From: Deltaproteobacteria bacterium CG_4_8_14_3_um_filter_43_13
Lineage (GTDB): Bacteria; Desulfobacterota; UBA8473
Direction: 5' to 3'
Assembly: GCA_002782605.1 (NCBI GenBank)
Contig: PFIF01000266.1
Coordinates: 1-5,369, forward strand
DNA: 5,369 nt
Within the stretch, counting starts at the first letter, position 1, and each line of letters opens with the position of its first letter. The notes beneath the pieces are model-generated. The model did not search any database. It was not told the DNA's origin and saw only the letters and a list, made by a program, of their open reading frames with translations. A program made the position numbers and the translations under genes. This document shows, piece by piece, positions 1 through 5,155 of the stretch.

Positions 1-71
1 CGTCATCCCTCTCTTCCGGAATGAATAACTTCAGACCCCAAAGTGTAACTTAAATATCTTTAAAAATTGTC

Positions 72-359
72 TTGACAAATGGGTCCACCTTAAACAATCA
101 GCTAAAACTTTTTGTTAACAAGGTTAACAGCTTATTGAAAGAACTAAGGAAAAAAGATTCAAACGAGTTAGAAATTTATAAAAATGAGTCAGAAGCCTAT
201 AAATTTGGCGCATCTGTGGAAGGCGACCTTGATGAGTTCAACTTTTGCAGGAGAATTAAAGTCAATGATACAGAATTTGCCAAAAAGATACAACAGATTG
301 AGAATGCCACTAAAAAACACCGCATGATAATGGTTAATTACTCCAGAGGCATAAAATAG
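72..359 (+). CDS. Small hypothetical protein, doubtful start
   Basis: I do not recognise this 95-codon frame. It encodes a hydrophilic, Lys/Glu/Asn-rich protein with no signal peptide, membrane segment or known motif. Its N-terminal third is rich in Leu, Lys and Glu and could form a helix or short coiled coil. The start is uncertain. An in-frame stop lies at 51-53, the only early candidates are TTG at 72 and TTG at 135, and there is no in-frame ATG until the last residues. No Shine-Dalgarno sequence precedes TTG 72, while AAGG at 120-123 lies 11 bases before TTG 135. The TTG at 72 is also the start of a TTGACA hexamer, so it may be chance. The frame ends 55 bp before the ATPase gene. It could be a real small gene, the 3' remnant of a longer one, or a chance ORF. 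Confidence 0.35.
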   Translation: MTNGSTLNNQLKLFVNKVNSLLKELRKKDSNELEIYKNESEAYKFGASVEGDLDEFNFCRRIKVNDTEFAKKIQQIENATKKHRMIMVNYSRGIK

Positions 360-414
360 AAAAAGTCGAAACGGAAGTAGGCATCGGCAAAGCCCCTCCC
401 ACGAAAGGAATCTG

Positions 415-1365
415 ATGAATTCACGCCATGATAAAAAATTTGCCTCTATTGAAAATGTTCAACAGGGTTTTAAAGATGCGGAGTACATCTGCAACAAAAA
501 GATTGCCACCACCGTATATCTTGCGTATCACTTAGAGAAACCTATCCTTGTCGAGGGACCGGCCGGTGTTGGCAAAACCGAACTGGCTAAAACTGCGGCA
601 GCCTTTCTTGGCGTCTCTTTAATCCGTCTGCAATGCTATGAAGGACTTGACGAATCAAAGGCCCTCTACGAATGGAAATATGGGAAGCAGTTACTTTACA
701 CCCAGATGCTGAAGGATAAGCTGAATGATGTTTTAAAGGGGGCAAAGGGGCTTTCAGCATCCATTGATAAGCTCCATGAATACAATGACATCTTCTTTTC
801 CCGTTCCTTTCTGGAGCCAAGGCCGCTATTGAAGGCACTCCAACAAAAAGACGGGGCAGTGCTGTTGATAGACGAAATTGACAAATCAGACAACGAGTTC
901 GAGGCCTTTTTGCTGGAAATTCTTTCAGACTTTCAGGTGTCCATTCCGGAGATCGACACTATCCATGCAGAAACCAAGCCATTTGTCTTCCTGACAAGCA
1001 ACAATACAAGAGAATTGAGCGAGGCTCTGAAACGTCGCTGCCTACACCTCTATATCCCCCTCCCTGACCCTAAGCTTGAAAGGGAGATCATCCGTATTCG
1101 GGTCCCCGGCATTTCAGGAAAGCTCAGAATCCAGTTGGTTTCCTTTATCCAACAGATGAGGGAACTGGATATAAAGAAAATCCCTTCTATAAGCGAGACT
1201 ATAGACTGGGCCAGAGTACTGCTCCTTCTGCATGCAGATAAACTGAGTACGGATTTGATTAGCGAAACCCTCCATATCATCTTGAAATTTGAAGGGGATA
1301 TTAAAGTAGCAGAAGAACATCTCTATGAGATGACCAGGAGAGCTATAAAAGAGGCTGCAATCTGA
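415..1365 (+). CDS. MoxR/CoxD-type AAA+ ATPase
   Basis: This is a 316-residue cytoplasmic AAA+ ATPase of the MoxR class, closest in pattern to CoxD of CO-dehydrogenase gene clusters. The Walker A motif GPAGVGKT is at residues 48-55, preceded by ILVE. The LQCYEGLDE block (72-80) and the ALYEW segment typical of CoxD-like proteins follow. Walker B LLIDEID is at 150-156, sensor 1 TSNNT at 194-198, and the arginine-finger-type RR at 207-208. The SISETIDWAR segment (258-267) probably carries the sensor 2 Arg. AAAGGA at 404-409 is a good ribosome binding site five bases before ATG 415. Length is normal for the family. The VWA partner gene starts four bases after the stop. MoxR-type ATPases are known or proposed to remodel client enzymes, often for metal-centre insertion, together with a VWA protein. 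The client here is unknown, and no coxSML or methanol dehydrogenase gene is in view, so I give no gene symbol. Confidence 0.93.
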   Translation: MNSRHDKKFASIENVQQGFKDAEYICNKKIATTVYLAYHLEKPILVEGPAGVGKTELAKTAAAFLGVSLIRLQCYEGLDESKALYEWKYGKQLLYTQMLKDKLNDVLKGAKGLSASIDKLHEYNDIFFSRSFLEPRPLLKALQQKDGAVLLIDEIDKSDNEFEAFLLEILSDFQVSIPEIDTIHAETKPFVFLTSNNTRELSEALKRRCLHLYIPLPDPKLEREIIRIRVPGISGKLRIQLVSFIQQMRELDIKKIPSISETIDWARVLLLLHADKLSTDLISETLHIILKFEGDIKVAEEHLYEMTRRAIKEAAI

Positions 1366-1369
1366 GAAA

Positions 1370-2716
1370 ATGGAACAGATTCTAAAGGATTTTATCTCGG
1401 CACTTCGCAGTTCCGGGGCAAGAATATCAATACCAGAGACTATTGATGCCATGAATACCGTGAAGCTGACAGGTTATCATAACAGGGAAGTTTTTAAAGA
1501 CTCTCTATCTGCTGTCCTGGCAAAATCCTTTCACGAAAAGGAAATCTTTGAGGAGTGCTTTTATAGATTCTTTTCCTTTGACACCTTTTCAGAAAACATA
1601 GGCGATTACCCAGAGAGCCTTGCCCCAGAGGTCATGGAAGAGATTTCTCCCCTTTCTCAGATGATCCTCTCTGGTGATCTTGGAGGGCTTGCTTCTTCAA
1701 TAAGAGAGGCGGCACGGGAAGTACATATCACAGGGATACAGTTTTTTACACAGAAAGGGCTCTACATTCATAGAATTCTACGTCATATGGGACTGGACAA
1801 ACTGAAGCTAGATGTGAAATACCTTTTTCAGCAGGATACCTTTTCTTCCAAACAGATGGCTGAAAAACTAGAGAAGGGCAAAGACTACCTCTTTGAAAAT
1901 GTAAAAGACTTTGTAGAGCAGCAATTTGCCTTGTTCTCCCCTTCAGTAACAGAGAACTTACTTGAAGATTACCTGAAAAGTATCAAGCTATCCAATTTAG
2001 AGCAGCGAGATTTTCACCGTATGCATTCCATTATCCAGAAGATGGTGAAACGTCTTAACGACCTGCATTCAAGAAGAAGGAAAACCTCGAAAAGAGGCCA
2101 GCTTGATTTCAGAAAAACCCTACGGAACAATATCAGTTATCAAGGCCTCCTTTTTGATATTCAATGGAAAAAGAAGAAGATCGACCGCCCGGATATTATT
2201 GCCATATGTGATGTCAGCCGTTCTGTTGAAACCGTGGCAAGGTTTCTATTGTTGTTTCTATACAGCCTTAATAAATCACTTGCCAGGATACGGACATTTA
2301 TTTTCTGCTCTAATCTTATAGAGGTAAGCCATATTTTTGATGAATATCCTGTTGAAGAGGCACTGGTAAAGCTACAAAGCGGTATGGGCTTGGGTATCAT
2401 ACTTGGTCGGACAGATTATGGGCAGGCATTTCGTGATTTCGAGGAAAGCTGGTTTCACCTTATCACCAAGAAGACAACGATACTCGTCCTGGGGGATGCA
2501 CGGAATAATTACGGCGACTCTCAAGCCGGCATCCTTAAATCAATGCATGAAAGGGGCAAGAGGCTTATCTGGTTGAACTCCGAGCCACGGTCGTTCTGGG
2601 GTATAGGCGATTCAGAGATGAAGAAATACCTCCCCTGCTGTCATCTTGCCAGAGAATGCAATACAGTGCATCACCTGGAACGAGTGGTGGATTCCCTTTT
2701 GTCATTGGAATCGTAA
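1370..2716 (+). CDS. CoxE-type VWA-domain protein
   Basis: This 448-residue protein is the VWA partner of the upstream ATPase. An N-terminal segment (about 1-70) carries the ALRSSGARISIPETIDAM pattern typical of CoxE-like proteins. A charged, mostly helical linker follows (about 80-245), with a basic stretch SRRRKTSKRGQLDFRKTLR at 234-252. The VWA domain occupies about 272-448. Its MIDAS metal site is readable as DVSRS at 281-285 (DxSxS), a likely Thr348 in GRTDY, and Asp376 in the LGDARNNYGD block (374-383). The C-terminal blocks WLNSEPRSFWGIGDSEM (401-417) and ECNTVHHLERVVD are CoxE signatures. ATG 1370 lies four bases after the ATPase stop with only a weak GAG before it, which suggests translational coupling. 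In related systems the VWA protein binds the MoxR ATPase and recruits the client. The usual DVSGSM is DVSRSV here, with the metal ligands intact. There is no signal peptide or transmembrane helix, so it is probably cytoplasmic. Confidence 0.9.
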   Translation: MEQILKDFISALRSSGARISIPETIDAMNTVKLTGYHNREVFKDSLSAVLAKSFHEKEIFEECFYRFFSFDTFSENIGDYPESLAPEVMEEISPLSQMILSGDLGGLASSIREAAREVHITGIQFFTQKGLYIHRILRHMGLDKLKLDVKYLFQQDTFSSKQMAEKLEKGKDYLFENVKDFVEQQFALFSPSVTENLLEDYLKSIKLSNLEQRDFHRMHSIIQKMVKRLNDLHSRRRKTSKRGQLDFRKTLRNNISYQGLLFDIQWKKKKIDRPDIIAICDVSRSVETVARFLLLFLYSLNKSLARIRTFIFCSNLIEVSHIFDEYPVEEALVKLQSGMGLGIILGRTDYGQAFRDFEESWFHLITKKTTILVLGDARNNYGDSQAGILKSMHERGKRLIWLNSEPRSFWGIGDSEMKKYLPCCHLARECNTVHHLERVVDSLLSLES

Positions 2717-2781
2717 CCCAGTGAGAACCGTGAAGAAGTATCCATTTTCGTTTCAGCATTAATTCGCCCTCAGGGATACCG

Positions 2782-2971
2782 GGCTGTTGCCCAAACGAAA
2801 ATTCCTTTGAGCGGTCATCAAAAGGTTTTTTGCTCACAAATCTTAGCAAAGCGGAAGATTAGCGATTTCAATTGTTTGAGCTCGAAGGGCGAGTTTTGAA
2901 ATCGCCTGTAGCGAGCTTTAGATTTGTCAAAAAACGTTTTGGACAAGCGAAAAGGGATTTGGGCAACAGCC
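2782..2971. repeat. 190-bp imperfect palindromic intergenic element
   Basis: Within the 309-bp gap between the VWA gene and purC, the two halves of this segment are inverted copies in nested blocks. GGCTGTTGCCCAAA (2782-2795) pairs with 2958-2971 at 14/14. TTTTTTG (2826-2832) pairs with 2928-2934. ACAAATCT (2836-2843) pairs with 2920-2927. GCGATTTCAA (2862-2871) pairs with 2896-2905 at 10/10. A central CTCG/CGAG hairpin (2881-2893) lies at the tip. The segments between blocks differ in sequence and length, giving internal loops. There is no ORF inside. The architecture suggests a non-coding MITE-like or REP-like dispersed element, or a long structured RNA leader/trailer. I saw no clear target-site duplication. 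The rest of the gap (2717-2781 and 2972-3025) shows no gene and no strong terminator. Confidence 0.7.
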
Positions 2972-3025
2972 TGTTCAAAACAGATACAGTTTTTCAAAAT
3001 ATCTCCAAAGAAAGGGGTTTATTAG

Positions 3026-3910
3026 ATGACTGGTGGAGTGACAATTGAAACGGATTTAAAAGGTCTCAAACTTTTGGGAAGGGGAAAGGTCAGAGACATA
3101 TATGATCTGGGGGAGCATCTATTGATAGTAGCAACGGACAGGATTTCTGCCTTTGATGTAATTATGCAGAACGGCATCCCGGATAAAGGGAAAACACTAA
3201 CCCAGATTTCGAAATATTGGTTTGAAGTTATGAAGGATATAGTGCCTAACCATCTGGTATCTGTCAATGTTAGAGATTTCCCTCAAGAATGTCGCAAGTA
3301 CAAAGACATCCTGGAAGGGAGAAGTATGCTCGTAAAAAAGGCCAGGCCTTTGCCTGTGGAGTGCGTGGTACGTGGGTATCTGGCAGGTTCTGCATGGGAG
3401 GAGTATAAGCAGGGAGGCACTGTATGTAGCATAAAACTTCCTCCCGGGTTTCTGGAATCCTCCAAACTGGACGAACCCATATTTACCCCATCCACCAAGG
3501 CAGAGATGGGACACCATGACGAGAATATAACCATTCAAGAGATGAAGGAAATTATAGGGGATAAGCTTGCAGATGAGGTAATCGGGATAAGCCTGGAGAT
3601 ATATAAAAAAGGATGTATGGTAGCGGAAGAGAAGGGAATAATCATTGCGGACACCAAGTTTGAATTTGGAATCTACAATGATGGATTGATATTAATAGAC
3701 GAACTCCTCACCCCGGATTCTTCCCGTTTCTGGCCTAAGAACGAGTATAAACCAGGCAGGGCTCAGAAGAGTTTCGATAAACAGTTCCTAAGAGACTACC
3801 TGCTGTCTCTAAATTGGGATAAGTCCCTCCCTCCCCCTGAATTGCCGGAAGATATAATAGAAAAGACCAGGGAGAAGTATCTGGAGGCTTTAAAAAGACT
3901 GGTTGTATAA
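3026..3910 (+). CDS. purC: Phosphoribosylaminoimidazole-succinocarboxamide synthase (SAICAR synthase)
   Basis: The 294-residue product joins CAIR and L-aspartate with ATP to make SAICAR (EC 6.3.2.6), a cytoplasmic step of de novo purine biosynthesis. Family blocks appear in order: GKVRDIYD (20-27, nucleotide-binding region), DRISAFDV (38-45), VVRGYLAGSAWEEY (114-127), TPSTKAEMGHHDENI (154-168), IIADTKFEFG (206-215), DELLTPDSSRFW (225-236) and SFDKQFLRDYL (249-259). The length fits the longer, roughly 300-residue PurC class rather than the roughly 240-residue class of E. coli. AAAGGGG (3011-3017) lies eight bases before ATG 3026 and supports this start. The gene stands alone: no other pur gene is in view, and the neighbours are a palindromic repeat upstream and a cassette array downstream. 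All conserved blocks are intact, so it should be functional. I see no purine-responsive operator that I can identify. Confidence 0.97.
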   Translation: MTGGVTIETDLKGLKLLGRGKVRDIYDLGEHLLIVATDRISAFDVIMQNGIPDKGKTLTQISKYWFEVMKDIVPNHLVSVNVRDFPQECRKYKDILEGRSMLVKKARPLPVECVVRGYLAGSAWEEYKQGGTVCSIKLPPGFLESSKLDEPIFTPSTKAEMGHHDENITIQEMKEIIGDKLADEVIGISLEIYKKGCMVAEEKGIIIADTKFEFGIYNDGLILIDELLTPDSSRFWPKNEYKPGRAQKSFDKQFLRDYLLSLNWDKSLPPPELPEDIIEKTREKYLEALKRLVV

Positions 3911-4012
3911 ATAGCGATTTTGATTTCAGTAGGACAATAAACTCAGAATGAAGAATCCTCCTATTTCTGCATATTCTGTAAAATTGCATGGTATACAGAA
4001 AGTAAAAATAAA

Positions 4013-4041
4013 TTGTCGAGATAATATTTATCAATTATAAT
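4013..4041 (+). promoter_or_regulatory. Sigma70-like promoter upstream of first cassette
   Basis: A -35 box TTGTCG (4013-4018, 4/6 to consensus) is followed after 17 bp by a perfect -10 TATAAT (4036-4041). Transcription would start near 4048 and read through the cassette boundary at 4167 into the membrane-protein gene, leaving a leader of about 135 nt. By position it could play the role of an integron cassette promoter (Pc). It lies in the 257-bp gap after purC, which otherwise contains only a possible short ORF. Surrounding DNA is AT-rich, so chance matches are possible. Confidence 0.55.
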
Positions 4042-4076
4042 ACGTTGAGAGGAATCTGAGGAGTCTTTTGTAGACC

Positions 4077-4163
4077 ATGGGTCGTCAATCCAGAAATAAA
4101 TGGTTCTCGTTTATCTCCCCAGAATCCTTTGAGTTGAGGAATTATACAGAAACTTTAGAATAA
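4077..4163 (+). CDS. Possible 28-codon leader ORF before cassette boundary
   Basis: An ATG at 4077 opens 28 codons ending at TAA 4161-4163, four bases before the cassette core G at 4167. GAGGAG at 4058-4063 is the nearest ribosome-binding-like sequence, 13 bases upstream, which is long. The peptide is hydrophilic with aromatic residues and matches nothing I know. Its placement just ahead of the first cassette resembles the short ORF-11 in class 1 integron attI1, which aids translation of cassette genes, but this is only an analogy. It may equally be a chance frame. Confidence 0.15.
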   Translation: MGRQSRNKWFSFISPESFELRNYTETLE

Positions 4164-4166
4164 CTT

Positions 4167-4173
4167 GTTATCT
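4167..4173 (+). other. Left recombination core of cassette 1 (GTTATCT)
   Basis: GTTATCT stands where an integron core site should be, 17 bases before the ATG of the cassette gene. It departs from the GTTRRRY consensus at two purine positions. However, it is the exact reverse complement of the R'' box AGATAAC (4860-4866) at the far end of the same cassette, as expected because both belong to one attC when the cassette is circular. Integrase would cut between G 4167 and T 4168. I found no clear R''/L'' partner upstream in 4042-4166, so this may be an attI-like or secondary insertion site rather than the end of another attC. Confidence 0.65.
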
Positions 4174-4178
4174 GGAGG
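4174..4178 (+). promoter_or_regulatory. Ribosome binding site of the cassette 1 gene
   Basis: GGAGG is a strong Shine-Dalgarno core and begins immediately after the cassette core. It lies five bases before ATG 4184 but only two before TTG 4181, so it decides the start in favour of ATG 4184. Because it lies inside the cassette, the gene carries its own translation signal when it moves. Confidence 0.8.
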
Positions 4179-4183
4179 AATTG

Positions 4184-4849
4184 ATGGGACTCACTATATT
4201 TGGTGCAGTGCTTGGCTCAATAATCGCAGCGCTTATTACAATCTACATAGAGGTATTACGAAAGCCTTGTTTACAGTTGCAGGTTGTTCCCCCAGTTGAT
4301 ATGAGCTTTAATGGGCAACCCGCTAATCGAATGCGATCTGTTCGAGTCAGACTGATTAACAGGCCTCTTCCACGATGGGTTGGATGGATGTATAGGAATC
4401 CAGCTTTGCAGTGCCACGGAAATATTACCTTCCATCATCTTGATGGCCAGAATATATTTGGAAGATCTATGATTCTACGTTGGGTAAGGGCTCCCGAGCC
4501 TAATCCCCTAAGAATACAGATTGGACATGAGCAGGGGCTGGTTTTCGACCCGGTAAGGATTACTCACATCCAGAAAATGGATATCTATCCAAATGAGAGT
4601 GAGGTTATCGATATTGCTGCGAGATTTGACAATGAGCCAGAATGCTATGGCTGGAGTAATGAGAGCTATTTTTCAGTTCCACTATGGAGAACACCTTCCT
4701 GGCGTATTGAGACAGGTAGGTACATAGTAAAGGTCAACGTCTTATCATCCGGTAAAACGATCTCAGCGTTGTTTAGACTTATTAATGACGTTGGGCAGAC
4801 AGATTTCAGGTTGGAAGACGCATTGCCAACAGATTCAGTACGTGTTTGA
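4184..4849 (+). CDS. Cassette-encoded, putatively membrane-anchored protein of unknown function
   Basis: I do not recognise this 221-residue protein. A hydrophobic stretch at residues 3-22 (LTIFGAVLGSIIAALITIYI) followed by Arg26 and Lys27 looks like an N-terminal signal anchor. With no cleavage motif, the rest would sit on one side of the membrane. The body is rich in beta-type alternation, Trp and Arg, for example VRVRLINRPLPRWVGW (53-68) and LRWVRAPEPNPLRIQI (98-113). The C-terminal part (WRIETGRYIVKVNVLSSG, 173-190, then FRLIND, 197-202) resembles the last strands of an Ig-like or beta-sandwich domain. This fold idea comes from pattern only. The start is set by GGAGG at 4174-4178. The gene ends 10 bp before the attC, as is usual for cassette genes. 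It has its own ribosome binding site and probably depends on the promoter at 4013-4041. Confidence 0.82.
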   Translation: MGLTIFGAVLGSIIAALITIYIEVLRKPCLQLQVVPPVDMSFNGQPANRMRSVRVRLINRPLPRWVGWMYRNPALQCHGNITFHHLDGQNIFGRSMILRWVRAPEPNPLRIQIGHEQGLVFDPVRITHIQKMDIYPNESEVIDIAARFDNEPECYGWSNESYFSVPLWRTPSWRIETGRYIVKVNVLSSGKTISALFRLINDVGQTDFRLEDALPTDSVRV

Positions 4850-4859
4850 TGTGCAATTC

Positions 4860-4916
4860 AGATAACCAGGCAATGCAGCCGACTCGTTACACTCGCGGCT
4901 GATTTTTGTGTTAAGC
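4860..4916 (+). other. attC: attC recombination site, 57 bp
   Basis: All attC parts can be assigned: R'' AGATAAC (4860-4866), 5-nt spacer CAGGC, L'' AATGCAGCCG (4872-4881), 14-nt variable loop (4882-4895), L' CGGCTGATT (4896-4904), 5-nt spacer TTTGT, and R' GTTAAGC (4910-4916, a full GTTRRRY match). L'' pairs with L' over 9/9 positions with one unpaired G at 4875, the extrahelical base that directs strand choice in known attC sites. The two equal spacers form the central unpaired bulge. The overall size and build resemble short attC sites such as those of aadA cassettes. The R'' mismatch to this R' is expected, because R' from TTAAGC onward belongs to the next cassette. The hairpin plus T-run might also slow transcription, but I read it primarily as attC. 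Confidence 0.88.
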
Positions 4917-4995
4917 CGGAACTCCTGTTTCCCTTCGCTCCGCTCAGGGAGAACAAGGAGTTCAAGACCGATGCCCCTTTGGGGCACGGCTTAAC
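4910..4995. repeat. Inverted-repeat cluster, three-way-junction shape
   Basis: GTTAAGCCG (4910-4918) is the exact inverse of CGGCTTAAC (4987-4995). Enclosed between them are two further stems. GAACTCCT (4919-4926) pairs with AGGAGTTC (4956-4963), with an inner TCCCT/AGGGA stem (4930-4934 with 4946-4950). TGCCCC (4972-4977) pairs with GGGGCA (4981-4986) across a 3-nt TTT loop. The whole could fold as a three-way junction in RNA or single-stranded DNA. It fills the first third of cassette 2 and has no coding content. Confidence 0.75.
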
Positions 4996-5149
4996 TGCCG
5001 CATTGGGTCTGCAGGAAAAGTCAATCTCGCGCGAATCGGTGAGTTGGAAGAAAATGCGACCTCTCAGGACGCTCTGAATAAGACGATCTCATACTGGAGA
5101 GGGGTAAGGAAAACCACCCCTCGCAGTAAGGTGGTTTTCCTGCAGCTCG
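4911..5149 (+). mobile_element. Integron cassette 2, apparently without a gene
   Basis: This 239-bp unit lies between two full GTTRRRY cores, G|TTAAGC (4910-4916) and G|TTAGGC (5149-5155). Its own core GTTAAGC is matched by an exact complement GCTTAAC at 4989-4995, which would be its R''. ATG-started frames inside stop within 15 codons. One frame stays open from 4915 to about 5210, but it lacks an ATG and crosses the next boundary. The unit consists mostly of inverted repeats. It may be a non-coding cassette or a remnant with a decayed gene. The right boundary is the less certain one. Confidence 0.55.
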
Positions 5150-5155
5150 TTAGGC
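4989..5155 (+). other. attC: Candidate second attC, long and asymmetric
   Basis: R'' would be GCTTAAC (4989-4995) and R' GTTAGGC (5149-5155). CTGCAGGAAAA (5009-5019) is an 11/11 inverse of TTTTCCTGCAG (5135-5145) and could form the L''/L' stem. Against it, the length of 167 bp exceeds the usual range of about 57-141 bp, and the spacers are unequal (13 nt on the left, 3 nt on the right). A competing hairpin exists at 5108-5140. The perfect match of R'' to the cassette's own left core (4910-4916) and the canonical R' support the call. Confidence 0.5.
5108..5140. repeat. Perfect 11-bp hairpin at the right end of cassette 2
   Basis: GGAAAACCACC (5108-5118) is the exact inverse of GGTGGTTTTCC (5130-5140), with an 11-nt loop. 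No T-run follows (the next bases are TGCAGC), so a rho-independent terminator on the + strand is not supported. It sits just before the GTTAGGC core and is probably part of the folded attC. It shares its right arm with the alternative CTGCAGGAAAA pairing. Confidence 0.75.

Larger units (their letters stand above)
4168..4910 (+). mobile_element. Integron gene cassette 1 (complete)
   Basis: This 743-bp unit has the standard cassette build. The recombination core leads directly into a Shine-Dalgarno sequence, then one ORF fills most of the length, and an attC site ends the unit in the same orientation. Boundaries are G|TTATCT on the left and G|TTAAGC on the right. The exact complementarity between GTTATCT (4167-4173) and AGATAAC (4860-4866) closes the circle and independently supports both ends. 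There is no integrase gene in the cassette or elsewhere in the window. Confidence 0.78.

Noticed and set aside
2782..2971. CRISPR array or insertion sequence with a transposase
   Set aside because: There are no direct repeats with regular spacers and no ORF inside. The structure is a single inverted arrangement.
3735..4034. 99-codon minus-strand frame over the end of purC
   Set aside because: It is a shadow of the purC coding sequence extended into AT-rich DNA, with no recognisable protein pattern.
4042..4173. A preceding attC site ending at GTTATCT
   Set aside because: I found no RYYYAAC box or L''/L' stem in the 125 bases upstream, so no earlier cassette can be supported inside the window.
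4181..4183. TTG as the start of the cassette 1 gene
   Set aside because: It is only two bases from GGAGG, whereas ATG 4184 has a proper five-base spacing.
4873..4910. Rho-independent terminator after the cassette 1 gene (stem CAGCCG/CGGCTG followed by ATTTTTG)
   Set aside because: The stem is short with a 14-nt loop, and every part fits the attC architecture better, including equal 5-nt spacers and the extrahelical G. Termination as a side effect remains possible.
5108..5145. Terminator hairpin GGAAAACCACC/GGTGGTTTTCC
   Set aside because: There is no T-run after the stem on the + strand. It abuts a GTTRRRY core, so a recombination-site hairpin is the better reading.
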